A stretch of 64,000 nucleotides of DNA from Pseudomonadota bacterium. Its GTDB lineage: Bacteria > Pseudomonadota > Gammaproteobacteria > Burkholderiales > Burkholderiaceae_E. The first letter of the stretch is position 1. Every line of letters starts with the position of its first letter. Below, piece after piece: positions 16,478-24,914 of the stretch. Location of the stretch: contig CAUJHG010000072.1 in NCBI GenBank assembly GCA_963204785.1, positions 1-64,000 of the forward strand, written 5' to 3'. Below the pieces are notes generated by a model. That model searched no databases. It saw only the letters and a list, made by a program, of their open reading frames with translations, and was not told the origin of the DNA. Made by a program: the position numbers and the translations under genes.

Positions 16478-17569
16478 ATGGGGAAACGAACCGTGCTGAT
16501 CGCAGGTGCCACCGGGGTCGTCGGCCACGCGGCACTCGAACATTTCGACGCCGCTGGCTGGGACGTGGTCGCGGTCTCGCGCCGCCGCCCCGAGCTGCCG
16601 TCCGGGTTCGCCGGCCGACACCTGGCGCTCGACCTGAACGACGCGCAGGCCTGCCGTGCAGCCGCAGCCTCTCTGCCGCAGGCGACCCACCTGGTCTACG
16701 CGGCGCTGTTCGAGAAGCCGGGACTGGTGCGCGGCTGGCGCGAGCAGGACCAGATGCAGACCAACCTGGCGATGCTGCGCAACCTGCTCGACCCGCTGCT
16801 CGAGCATGCGCACGGCCTGCGGCACGTCAGCCTGCTGCAGGGAACCAAAGCCTACGGCGTGCACCTGCATCCGGTGGCGGTGCCGGCGCGCGAGAGCACG
16901 CCGCGCGACGCGCACGAGAACTTCTACTGGCTGCAGGAGGACCACCTGCGCGCGCAGGCCGCGCGGCACGGCTTCGGGTTCACGATCTTCCGGCCGCAGC
17001 TGGTGTTCGGCGACGCGCTGGGCGTGGCGATGAACCTGGTGCCGGTGATCGGCGCCTATGCGGCGGTGTGCCGCGAACTGGGCCTGCCGTTCGCCTACCC
17101 GGGCGGGCCCTCGAACATCCTGGAGGCCACCGACGCACGCCTGCTGGCCCGCGCGCTCGCGTGGACGGCCGATGCCCCGGCGGCGCGCAACCAGATCTTC
17201 AACGTGACCAACGGCGATGTGTTCGTCTGGCGCAACCTGTGGCCGGCACTGGCCGATGCGCTGGGCGTGTCCGTCGGCCCCGACGAGCCGCGCTCGATGG
17301 CGGAGTTCATGCCGGCGCAGGCCGCGGTCTGGGAGCGCGTGGTGCAGCGCCATGGGCTGCAGCCGATGCCGATGCAGGCGCTGCTGGGCGAGTCGCACCA
17401 CTATGCGGACTTCTGCTTCGGCTGGCGGGCTCGCGAGGCGCCGCCGCCGGTGATCGTCAGCACGATCAAACTGCGCCAGGCGGGCTTCGGCGACTGCATC
17501 GATACCGAGCAGATGTTCCGCGAGTGGTTCGCGCGGCTGCAGCAGCGGAAAGTGCTGCCGCCGCGCTAG
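16478..17569 (+). CDS. PRISE-type NAD(P)-dependent enone reductase (SDR)
   Basis: Extended short-chain dehydrogenase of 363 residues. The Rossmann motif is TVLIAGATGVVGHAALEHF. The family signature follows: VYAALFEKPGLVRGW, LLQGTKAYGVHLH and ENFYWLQEDHLRAQA, where the FYW tyrosine is the catalytic residue of progesterone-5-beta-reductase/iridoid-synthase-like (PRISE) enzymes that reduce the double bond of alpha,beta-unsaturated ketones. FRPQLVFGDALGVAMNL and a carboxyl domain complete a full-length protein. ATG at 16478 follows AGGGAGA. It stands alone between gene debris and the convergent ligase gene. An enone-reducing role would suit terpenoid or steroid-like substrates, but the family acts on many small enones. 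Confidence 0.9.
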   Translation: MGKRTVLIAGATGVVGHAALEHFDAAGWDVVAVSRRRPELPSGFAGRHLALDLNDAQACRAAAASLPQATHLVYAALFEKPGLVRGWREQDQMQTNLAMLRNLLDPLLEHAHGLRHVSLLQGTKAYGVHLHPVAVPARESTPRDAHENFYWLQEDHLRAQAARHGFGFTIFRPQLVFGDALGVAMNLVPVIGAYAAVCRELGLPFAYPGGPSNILEATDARLLARALAWTADAPAARNQIFNVTNGDVFVWRNLWPALADALGVSVGPDEPRSMAEFMPAQAAVWERVVQRHGLQPMPMQALLGESHHYADFCFGWRAREAPPPVIVSTIKLRQAGFGDCIDTEQMFREWFARLQQRKVLPPR

Positions 17570-17620
17570 TCGCGGGCATGGTGCTGACTGCGGCCGCGGA
17601 CGGTGGCGCTTGGTGCTGGC

Positions 17621-19234
17621 TCAGCCCCTGATCCGCTCGCGCGCCACCCGCACCCCGGCCTTCTCGCGGTCCCAGGTGTCGGCGGTGACGCCGGCGCTGC
17701 GCAGCACGTGCTTCTCGACCTTCTGGGTGGGCGTTCGCGGCAACTCGTCCAGCACGCGCACGTAGCGCGGCAGCATGAAGTGGGCCAGCCGTGGACGCAG
17801 GAACTCGATGAGCTCAGCAGGATCGATGGCCTCTCCGGGCGAGGGCGCGACGATCGCGAGCACGTCGTCCTCGGAGGTTTCGTTGGGGACCGCGACCACC
17901 GCACATTCGCGCACTTTCGGATGGGCGATGATCTCCACCTCGACCTCGAAGGACGAGATGTTCTCGCCGCGGCGGCGGATCGCGTCCTTCATCCGGTCGA
18001 CGAAGAAGTAGTTGCCCTCGGCGTCCTTGCGGAAGGCGTCGCCGGTGTGGAACCAGCCATTGCGCCAGGCGCGCGCGGTGGCCTCGGGATCCTTGAAGTA
18101 CCCTGAGTTCAGGCTCCACGGGGCATCGCTGCGCAGGATCAGCTCGCCCACGCTGCCCATGGGCACCTCACAGTCGTTCTCGTCGACGATGCGCAGTTCC
18201 ACGCCAGGGCGCTGCCGTCCGCAGGTCCCCAGGACTGCAGGGTTCGGCTCCGAGACGATCGGCACGTTGATCTCGGTCATGTTGAACAGGGTCCAGATGG
18301 TCATCCCGAAGCGCTCGGCGAACGGCTGCCAGTCGTCGGCAAGCGGGATCATCATCGCCTTCTTCAGAGTGTGTTCGCGATCCTCGGCGCAAGCCGGCCG
18401 CTTTGCGATGAAGCTGGTCATCACGCCGAGCAGGATCACGAAGGTGGCCCCGGTTGCCCTGACCGCGGGCCAGAACGATTCGGTCGCGAATTCGCCGACC
18501 ACCGCGACCGCCCCGCCCCGGTTCATCGAGCCGACCACCGGAAGCGTGCCTCCGACGTGGAACAGCGGGCCGTAGAGCAGGAAGACGTCGTCCTCGTCGA
18601 GCATCGGGAAGCTCAGCGGCCCGCTCATCGCGTGCAGGTGTGCGTAGGAGCTGATCACGCCCTTGGAGCGACCGGTCGTTCCCGATGTGTAGATGATCGA
18701 CTGGACGTCCCAGGGCTCGATCGGACGCTGCAGCGGCGCCAGCGACGACGGGTCCGCATCGAGGACGCTGGCGGGCAGCACGCGCAAGCCGGGCTGCTGG
18801 ACGGGCTCGCCGCCCAGCACGACTGCGGTGCTCAGTCGGGCGCGATCGATGTCCGCGAGCCGCGCGACCAGGTCGACGCTTGCCACGATCACGCTCGAGC
18901 CGGCATTCGCCACCACGTGCGCAAGCAGGTTGCCCCGGTACGCGGTGTTCACGGGAACGTAGGTGGCGCCCAGCCAGTTGATTCCGAACCACACGCGGAT
19001 CATGTCGACGCCATTGGGCAGCCAGACGGTGACCGTGTCGCCCTGTCCGACGCCGAGCGCAGCAAGGCCCGCGGCGGTCCGCTCGACCTGCTCCCTGAAC
19101 TCGCCATAACTGATCGTCCCGCCATCGGCGAGACGGATGAACGCTCGTTCCGGATGCTCGCGGGCCCGTCGCTCGAGCACGTAGCGAAGCACGCATTCGT
19201 CCCTGGACGGAATCCTGGAATCCACCTGGCCCAT
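17621..19234 (-). CDS. AMP-dependent acyl-CoA ligase (paralogue B)
   Basis: ANL-superfamily ligase of 537 residues, close paralogue of 13502-15109. P-loop YTSGTTGRSKGVISSY, LFNMTEINVPIV, GWFHTGDAFRKDAEGNYFFV, DRMKDAIRRRGENISSFEVE and TPTQKVEKHVLRSAG are present. An ATG at 19234 (MGQVDSRIPSRDECVL) is preferred because GGGAGGAG lies just upstream; the ATG at 19252 would place this site inside the coding region. It follows marR on the same strand after 76 bases, with a possible promoter and a degenerate operator in between. Two ligases of one subtype under one operator suggest related substrates or a tandem activation step. Confidence 0.92.
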   Translation of the reverse strand: MGQVDSRIPSRDECVLRYVLERRAREHPERAFIRLADGGTISYGEFREQVERTAAGLAALGVGQGDTVTVWLPNGVDMIRVWFGINWLGATYVPVNTAYRGNLLAHVVANAGSSVIVASVDLVARLADIDRARLSTAVVLGGEPVQQPGLRVLPASVLDADPSSLAPLQRPIEPWDVQSIIYTSGTTGRSKGVISSYAHLHAMSGPLSFPMLDEDDVFLLYGPLFHVGGTLPVVGSMNRGGAVAVVGEFATESFWPAVRATGATFVILLGVMTSFIAKRPACAEDREHTLKKAMMIPLADDWQPFAERFGMTIWTLFNMTEINVPIVSEPNPAVLGTCGRQRPGVELRIVDENDCEVPMGSVGELILRSDAPWSLNSGYFKDPEATARAWRNGWFHTGDAFRKDAEGNYFFVDRMKDAIRRRGENISSFEVEVEIIAHPKVRECAVVAVPNETSEDDVLAIVAPSPGEAIDPAELIEFLRPRLAHFMLPRYVRVLDELPRTPTQKVEKHVLRSAGVTADTWDREKAGVRVARERIRG

Positions 19235-19287
19235 CGTCTCCTCCCTTGGCATGCTGCCGGCAGCGATCGCTGCCGATTCCGGGCGAA

Positions 19288-19315
19288 CTTATATCAACAC
19301 ATTTACATGTTCAAG
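19288..19315 (-). promoter_or_regulatory. Possible promoter with degenerate MarR operator for ligase B
   Basis: Read leftward, CTTGAA (19310-19315) and TATAAG (19288-19293) are spaced 16 bases apart. A degraded version of the operator, ATCAACACATTTAC (19292-19305), matches 8 of the 10 fixed positions of GTCAA-N4-TTGAC and lies between the two boxes. The promoter begins within the end of marR, so ligase B could be transcribed alone or together with marR. Confidence 0.45.
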
Positions 19316-19871
19316 CCTCCGAGGATTCGAGATCGATGCGCCGGCGCCCTCGTTGCGCCCGCGGTATTGCCTGGGGGCTGCGCGGACGCTCGATCCGGAC
19401 CCTGCGCAAGCCCCGGATGATCCGGATCAGCGTCTCGGCGAAGGCCTGCCTTTCCTCACTGGAGATGCCGTCGACCGCTTGCCGATAGAACTCGAGGCTT
19501 TCCGAAAGCAATGCCTGCCAGGCCTCCATTCCCGCGGTCGTCAGCCGCACGCGCTTGATCCGCCGGTTCGTCTCGTCCTCGATGCGCTCCACGTACCCGG
19601 GTTTTTCCAGGCGGCGGATCACCCCGTCCAGGTTCTGACGGCTCACCGACAGGTAGTCGACGAGTTCCGAAAGCCGGATGCCGCGTTCGGGCTCTTCCGA
19701 CAGCGCTCCGAGCAGCGCTCCCTGGATCGCCGAGAACCCCATCTCCTGCTGCGCCTTGCGTGCATAGATGTTCTCGGCCTGGAGCAGACGGAAGAAGATC
19801 CTGTTGCTCAGTTCATCGTCTGCCGACAGCGCGCGCGCGCCTCGGCCTCCTGCGTTCACCGTCCTCGCCAT
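19311..19871 (-). CDS. MarR-family transcriptional regulator
   Basis: Winged-helix regulator of 186 residues. The helix-turn-helix region reads MGFSAIQGALLGALSEEPE then LSELVDYLSVSRQNLDGVIR, with the wing RRLEKPGYVERIEDETNRRI, followed by the carboxyl dimerisation helices. The arginine-rich tail at about residues 160-186 is unusual. ATG 19871 is chosen because GGAGAAGGG precedes it; ATG 19913 would add 14 residues with a poorer site. A palindromic operator at 19925-19938 lies in the divergent region with the carboxylase gene, so autoregulation is likely. MarR proteins next to acyl-CoA ligases often respond to the CoA-thioester; that ligand type is inferred, not seen. Confidence 0.9.
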   Translation of the reverse strand: MARTVNAGGRGARALSADDELSNRIFFRLLQAENIYARKAQQEMGFSAIQGALLGALSEEPERGIRLSELVDYLSVSRQNLDGVIRRLEKPGYVERIEDETNRRIKRVRLTTAGMEAWQALLSESLEFYRQAVDGISSEERQAFAETLIRIIRGLRRVRIERPRSPQAIPRAQRGRRRIDLESSEA

Positions 19872-19924
19872 CCCTTCTCCCCAGCGACGCCTGGCATGTG
19901 CAGGTGTCGTCATGCCTTTGTCAT

Positions 19925-19938
19925 GTCAATATGTTGAC
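19925..19938. promoter_or_regulatory. Putative MarR operator, copy 2
   Basis: GTCAATATGTTGAC, a GTCAA-N4-TTGAC palindrome between the divergent marR and carboxylase genes. Its last five bases are also the first five of the -35 hexamer of the carboxylase promoter, so bound protein should block RNA polymerase. It is 54 bases upstream of the marR start. Confidence 0.75.
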
Positions 19939-19962
19939 GCAATTCGAAGCAGACCCTAGATT
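19934..19962 (+). promoter_or_regulatory. Sigma70-type promoter of the carboxylase gene
   Basis: TTGACG (19934-19939) and TAGATT (19957-19962) are separated by exactly 17 bases, with a start codon 35 bases further on. The -35 box overlaps the palindromic operator. Confidence 0.6.
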
Positions 19963-19997
19963 CCGTTCGATGGTCCCACACAAGGATAGGAATGCCG

Positions 19998-22900
19998 ATG
20001 AAAATCGAACGACTTCTGATCGCGAACCGCGGCGAGATCGCGATTCGCATCGCACGTGCCGCCGACGAACTGGGCATTCCGACGGTCGCCGTGTACGCGC
20101 GCGACGACGAGGCCTCGCTGCACACGCGGATGGCCGACGAGAGAGTCGTCCTGAAGGCCGACGGGCCCGCCGCCTATCTCGACATCGACGCGCTGATACA
20201 GGCCGCACTGGGCACTGGCTGCGACGCCGTGCACCCCGGCTACGGCTTCCTGAGCGAGAGTGCGGAGTTCGCCTCGAAGGTCCGGGCGGCCGGCCTGCGC
20301 TTCGTGGGCCCCAGCTGCGAAGTGCTCGCCACCTTCGGCGACAAGTCGCGCGCACGCACGCTCGCGGCCAGATGCGCAGTGCCGGTGATGGCCGGCACCG
20401 ATGGTCCGACCGGAATCGATGAAGCCAGGGAGTTCTTCCGGTCGCTGGCGCCGGGCGAGGGCATGGTGATCAAGGCGATCGCCGGCGGAGGCGGGCGCGG
20501 CATGCGGATCGTGCACACGCCCGAGGAGATCGAATCGGCGTTTCTGCGCTGCGAGTCCGAAGCCAGGACTGCCTTCGGCGATGGCAGCCTCTATGTCGAG
20601 CGATTCATGCCGGCAGCGCGACACGTCGAGGTCCAGATCCTCGGGGACGGCCGCGAGGTGATCCACCTCGGTGAGCGGGAGTGCAGCATCCAGCGTCGCA
20701 ACCAGAAGCTGATCGAGATCGCGCCGAGCCCGGCGCTCACACAGGCGATGCGCGGCCGACTGTGCGAAGCGGCGCTGCGGATGGCGCGCGAGGTCCGCTA
20801 CGATGGGCTGGGCACCTTCGAATTCCTGGTCGCATCGCAGGCCGACGACGAGGCGCGATTCGCGTTCATCGAGGCCAACGCCCGCCTGCAGGTCGAGCAC
20901 ACGGTGACCGAGGCGGTGTTGGGCATCGATCTGGTCGGCGCCCAACTGCGGGTTGCCGGCGGCGAGACGCTGGCGGACATCGGGCTGGCCGGCTTCGAGG
21001 CGCTTGCGCGAGGGCATGCAATCCAGTTGCGCATCAACATGGAGACGCTCGCGCCCGAGGGCAGCCCCCGTCCGGCCACGGGCACCCTGGCGGCATTCGA
21101 CCTGCCCTCGGGCCCGGGAATCCGCGTAGACACCTACGGCTACACCGGTTACGCAACGAACCCGCGCTACGACTCGCTGCTGGCCAAGCTGATCGTCCAC
21201 AGCCCATCGCGTGATTTCGGCGACACCGTCCGACGCACGCGGCGGGCGCTCGCCGAGTTCCGCATCGAAGGGGTGCCGACCAACCTCGCCCTGCTCGATC
21301 GTCTTCTCGCACATCCGGATTTCATCGCGAACCGCATCCATACCCGGTTCGTCGACCTGCATCTCGGCACCCTGCTCACGCCTGCGGAAACGCCGCCACG
21401 GCAGCGCTACTTCCCGGCGTGTCGGCCTGCTGCATCGGGCCAGAAACAGCGTGCACTGCGCCGGGATGATCCGCTCGGCGTCTTCGACGATCTGTCGGGG
21501 CAGTCACCGCAGGAGCAGCGAGCATCTGCCAACGCGGATGCGCTCGGGGAGGGGCCCGCCGGAACGGTGCGGCTCGGAGCCCCCCTTTCGGGGACGGTCG
21601 TCACGATCGACGTCGCCCCGGGCGACGAAGTCCGCGAAGGACAGCAGGTCGCCGTGCTCGAAGCGATGAAGATGGAGCACGTCGTCTGTGCGCACGCCGC
21701 TGGAGTGATCCGTCAGATCGACGTCTGCGTCGGCGAGACGATGACCGAGGGCGCACCGATCCTCCACCTCGAACCGAACGGCCAGGACGGGGGCGCCCGC
21801 GAGGAATCGGCCGAGATCGACCTCGACCTGATCCGGCCCGATCTCGCCGAGACGCTGCAGCGCAAAGCCTCGGTGCTCGATGCGCAGCGCCCGGAGGCAG
21901 TGGCTCGTCGGCGGCGCACCGGCCAGCGCACGGTGCGCGAGAACATCGCCGATCTCTGCGACGCGGACAGCTTCGTCGAATACGGCGCGCTGGCAGTCGC
22001 CGCCCAGCGGCGGCGCCGCTCCTTCGACGAACTGCGCGCGATGAGCCCCGCCGACGGGATGATCGCGGGGATCGGCACCGTCAACGGGGCCGACTTCGGC
22101 GAGGAGCGTGCCCGATGCGCAGTGCTGGGGTACGACTACACCGTGTTCGCCGGAACGCAGGGGGTGATCAACCACCGCAAGAAGGATCGCCTGCTGGGCC
22201 TGGCGGAGCGCTGGGGCATTCCGCTGGTGGTCTTTGCCGAAGGCGGCGGTGGGCGTCCGGGCGACGAATGGCCCACCCCTGCAGGGCTGGACACGACGAC
22301 CTTCCTGCGCATGGGGTCCCTGAGCGGTCTGGTGCCGACGGTGGGTGTCGTCTCGGGCCGCTGCTTTGCAGGCAATGCCGCGCTGCTCGGAAGCTGCGAC
22401 GTCGTCATCGCAGCACAGGACAGCAACATCGGAATGGGCGGGCCGGCAATGATCGAGGGCGGCGGGCTCGGCGTGTTCCGCCCCGAGGACGTCGGCCCGA
22501 TGAGCGTGCAGGTGCCCAACGGCGTGGTCGACATCGCGGTGCGCGACGAGGCCGAAGGGGTGCAGGCGGCGCGGAAGTACCTGGCCTTCTTCCAGGGTCG
22601 CGTCGCCGAATGGAACTGCGCCGACCAGCGCCGCCTGCGCCACGCGATCCCCGAGAACCGCCTGCGCGCCTACGACATCCGTCCGCTGATCGACACCCTG
22701 GCCGACACGCAGTCGGTGCTCGAACTGAGACCCCGGTTCGGGATCGGAATGATCACTGCACTTGCACGCATCGAGGGTCGCCCGGTCGGGATCATCGCCA
22801 ACAACTCCCGCCACCTGGGCGGGGCGATCGACGCCGACGGCGCCGACAAGGCCGCGCGCTTCATCCGCCTGTGCGATGCCTTCGACCTTCCGGTCATCTC

Positions 22901-23384
22901 CCTGTGCGACACCCCGGGCATGATGGTCGGCCCGGAAGTCGAGAAGACTGCCCAGGTCCGCCACGTTTCGCGGATGTTCGTCGCTGCGGCAACCGCCACC
23001 GTGCCGCTCTTCACCGTGGTGCTGCGCAAGGGCTACGGCCTTGGCGCACTCGCGATGGCTGGCGGCAGCGGCCAGGCCTCGTTCATGATCCTGTCCTGGC
23101 CCACCGGTGAGTTCGGCCCGATGGGGCTGGAAGGCGGCGTGAAGCTAGGCTACCGCAAGGAACTGCAGGCGATCGAGGATCCGCGCGAGCGCAAGGCCTG
23201 GTTCGACATGATGGTCGCGAAAGCCTACGAGGAGAACAAGGCGCTCAACAGCGCGAGCTTCCTCGAGGTGGACGACGTGATCGATCCGGCGCAGACCCGG
23301 CACATCCTTGCGCGCGGGCTTGCGAGCATGCCCGCAGGGCTGCGCAGGCCACCCCGGAAGTCGACCAGCGTCGACGTCTGGTGA
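19998..23384 (+). CDS. Single-chain biotin-dependent acyl-CoA carboxylase
   Basis: One polypeptide of 1128 residues with all three parts of a biotin-dependent acyl-CoA carboxylase. Biotin carboxylase occupies about residues 1-450 (LLIANRGEIAIRIARAADEL, ATP-grasp loop AIAGGGGRGMRIV, FIEANARLQVEHTVTEAVLG). The biotinyl domain has its lysine near residue 558 (AVLEAMKMEHVV). The carboxyltransferase (about 590-1128) includes GGGGRPGDEWPTPAGL, SNIGMGGPAMIEGGG and RKGYGLGALAMAGGSGQASF. Of two ATGs, the second (19998) has the better spacing to AGGATAGG. It would carboxylate an acyl- or enoyl-CoA at the expense of ATP and bicarbonate. Fused enzymes of this layout are known as long-chain acyl-CoA carboxylases, but the substrate here is undetermined. 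The MarR operator covers its promoter. Confidence 0.95.
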   Translation: MKIERLLIANRGEIAIRIARAADELGIPTVAVYARDDEASLHTRMADERVVLKADGPAAYLDIDALIQAALGTGCDAVHPGYGFLSESAEFASKVRAAGLRFVGPSCEVLATFGDKSRARTLAARCAVPVMAGTDGPTGIDEAREFFRSLAPGEGMVIKAIAGGGGRGMRIVHTPEEIESAFLRCESEARTAFGDGSLYVERFMPAARHVEVQILGDGREVIHLGERECSIQRRNQKLIEIAPSPALTQAMRGRLCEAALRMAREVRYDGLGTFEFLVASQADDEARFAFIEANARLQVEHTVTEAVLGIDLVGAQLRVAGGETLADIGLAGFEALARGHAIQLRINMETLAPEGSPRPATGTLAAFDLPSGPGIRVDTYGYTGYATNPRYDSLLAKLIVHSPSRDFGDTVRRTRRALAEFRIEGVPTNLALLDRLLAHPDFIANRIHTRFVDLHLGTLLTPAETPPRQRYFPACRPAASGQKQRALRRDDPLGVFDDLSGQSPQEQRASANADALGEGPAGTVRLGAPLSGTVVTIDVAPGDEVREGQQVAVLEAMKMEHVVCAHAAGVIRQIDVCVGETMTEGAPILHLEPNGQDGGAREESAEIDLDLIRPDLAETLQRKASVLDAQRPEAVARRRRTGQRTVRENIADLCDADSFVEYGALAVAAQRRRRSFDELRAMSPADGMIAGIGTVNGADFGEERARCAVLGYDYTVFAGTQGVINHRKKDRLLGLAERWGIPLVVFAEGGGGRPGDEWPTPAGLDTTTFLRMGSLSGLVPTVGVVSGRCFAGNAALLGSCDVVIAAQDSNIGMGGPAMIEGGGLGVFRPEDVGPMSVQVPNGVVDIAVRDEAEGVQAARKYLAFFQGRVAEWNCADQRRLRHAIPENRLRAYDIRPLIDTLADTQSVLELRPRFGIGMITALARIEGRPVGIIANNSRHLGGAIDADGADKAARFIRLCDAFDLPVISLCDTPGMMVGPEVEKTAQVRHVSRMFVAAATATVPLFTVVLRKGYGLGALAMAGGSGQASFMILSWPTGEFGPMGLEGGVKLGYRKELQAIEDPRERKAWFDMMVAKAYEENKALNSASFLEVDDVIDPAQTRHILARGLASMPAGLRRPPRKSTSVDVW

Positions 23385-23413
23385 CCTCGCGTCTGCGCGC
23401 CGCCGGAAACGCC

Positions 23414-23445
23414 GCGCGCCGCAAGCCTGATCGGCTGCGGCGCGC
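23414..23445. terminator. Hairpin between convergent carboxylase and binding-protein genes
   Basis: Strong stem GCGCGCCGCA (23414-23423) with TGCGGCGCGC (23436-23445); three further inner pairs are separated by one bulged A. It lies 30 bases after the carboxylase stop. No T-run follows, so termination efficiency is uncertain. Confidence 0.45.
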
Positions 23446-23473
23446 GAGGACGGCGGGAGGGATCGCTAAGAGA

Positions 23474-23494
23474 CCGGCGCCGATGCGGCGCCGG
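23474..23494 (-). terminator. Hairpin downstream of the orphan binding-protein gene
   Basis: Perfect nine-base stem CCGGCGCCG (23474-23482) and CGGCGCCGG (23486-23494) with a three-base loop, 15 bases beyond the stop of the minus-strand gene. Read leftward, the stem is followed by TCTCTTAG, a weak T-rich tail. Confidence 0.45.
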
Positions 23495-23508
23495 CCTGTG
23501 GGAAGCGC

Positions 23509-24726
23509 TCAGTGCTTCAGGAGGGGGCACTCGCTCTGCGCGACCGGCACGAAGGACTCCTCGCCGGAGAACTTCCTGACCAGGCTGACGATGTCGTCGC
23601 GACTCTTCATCTGCTCGGGGGCCTTCGCCACGCCGTAGGACATCTCGCGCATCAGGCGGCCATCCGCACGGATCCGGGCATTGTTCGTGAAGAAGTCGTT
23701 GACCGGCATCTCCTTCATCTTGGCCAGCACCGCCTTGGTGTCCGTTGTGCCTGCCGCCTTCACCGCCTTCAGGTAGTGCAGCACGGCACTGTAGACGTTT
23801 GCCTGCGGGTCGGTCGGCATGCGCCCGCCGAAGGCCTTCTTGAATCGCTCGGTCCAGGCCCGCGACTTGTCGGATTCATCCCAGTAGAAGCTCTGCACCA
23901 CCGGCATTCCTGCGGTCACCTTGTTGCCCAGCGCGTAGATGTCGTCGGTCGTCAGCGAGAACGGGGTGTAGAGCTGGCCGGCGGCCCGGATCTTGAACTC
24001 GTCGGCCTGCTTGGCGGAGTTCGTGAAGTCCGCACCGCCGCCGATGAAGCCGATGTTCCTGGCCTTGGAGGCCTGAGCCTGCAGCAGGAATGAACTGAAG
24101 TCCGAAGTGCCCAGCGGGAAGCGGACGCTGCCGGCAACCTTGCCACCGCTTGCCTCGATCATCTTGCGCGCGTCCACCTCGATGCTGTGTCCTGCGGTGT
24201 AGTCGACCGTGAGGAAGAACCAGGTGTTCGGCTGGGATGCCGCCGCGCCCTTGATCACCAGGTTGGCGACCGAGTAGCCGTCGTTGCCCCACTGCATCCC
24301 GTTCGGTGAGCAGCCCTTGCCACCGATGTCCTTGCTGCTGGCGGTCGAGACGACGAGGATCCTGTCCTTGTCCTGCGCCACTTTCTGCACGGCCAGCGCA
24401 ACGCCCGAGCTGTAGATGTCGAAGATGGCCCGCACGCCCTCGGTGTCGAACCACCTGCGCGCCACCGAGGACCCGATGTCGGGCTTGTGGGAGTGGTCGG
24501 CGACGACCAGTTCCACCGGTTTGCCCAGGACCACGCCGCCAGCATCCTCGATCGCCAGCCGTGCGGCAGCGACCGAGCCGGGGCCCGAGATGCCCGAATA
24601 GGCGCCGGACTGGTCATTGAGGATCCCGATTTTCACCGGGCCATCGGCCTGGGCGACTGCGGCGCCGTGATGCCCCGCGATCAGCAGGGCAGCAGCAAGC
24701 AAGGTAGGTCTCGCGAATTTCAGCAT
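23509..24726 (-). CDS. Orphan LIV-type ABC substrate-binding protein
   Basis: Periplasmic binding protein of 405 residues. The signal peptide is MLKFARPTLLAAALLIAGHH then GAAVAQA, with mature protein starting near DGPVKIGILNDQSGAYS. Type I binding-fold marks include SGPGSVAAARLAIEDAGGVV, FSSFLLQAQASKARNIGFIG and PTDPQANVYSAVLHYLKAV. ATG 24726 has GGGGAGAA upstream; the frame is open for 16 further codons without homology. No permease or ATPase gene is adjacent, but the protein is a clear paralogue of the binding protein at 47921-49138, so it may use one of the LIV transporters there. A copy of the MarR operator lies 63 bases upstream. Confidence 0.92.
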   Translation of the reverse strand: MLKFARPTLLAAALLIAGHHGAAVAQADGPVKIGILNDQSGAYSGISGPGSVAAARLAIEDAGGVVLGKPVELVVADHSHKPDIGSSVARRWFDTEGVRAIFDIYSSGVALAVQKVAQDKDRILVVSTASSKDIGGKGCSPNGMQWGNDGYSVANLVIKGAAASQPNTWFFLTVDYTAGHSIEVDARKMIEASGGKVAGSVRFPLGTSDFSSFLLQAQASKARNIGFIGGGADFTNSAKQADEFKIRAAGQLYTPFSLTTDDIYALGNKVTAGMPVVQSFYWDESDKSRAWTERFKKAFGGRMPTDPQANVYSAVLHYLKAVKAAGTTDTKAVLAKMKEMPVNDFFTNNARIRADGRLMREMSYGVAKAPEQMKSRDDIVSLVRKFSGEESFVPVAQSECPLLKH

Positions 24727-24788
24727 GGTTCTCCCCGGTTGAACTTCCACACAGACGGCAGCCGATGTTTTCATCGTGCAGTCGATAT

Positions 24789-24802
24789 GTCAATACGTTG
24801 AC
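24789..24802. promoter_or_regulatory. Putative MarR operator, copy 3
   Basis: GTCAATACGTTGAC between the divergent binding-protein (leftward) and hydratase (rightward) genes. It provides a TTGAC -35-like core on each strand (TTGACA leftward, TTGACG rightward), but matching -10 boxes are weak. It is the same element as at 13403 and 19925. Confidence 0.72.
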
Positions 24803-24914
24803 GTTTTGGATCGCAGACCGGATCGAATTCCACTCTCGCGGTCACCGCCGGCGCGATGCGCACCGCTATCCTGTCGGCAGACTTCCCCGCCACGAACATG
24901 CACAAGGAGCCCTC

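Noticed and set aside
19872-19913. ATG 19913 as the marR start
   Set aside because: It would place the start closer to the operator and lacks the strong GGAGAAGGG found before 19871. It remains possible.
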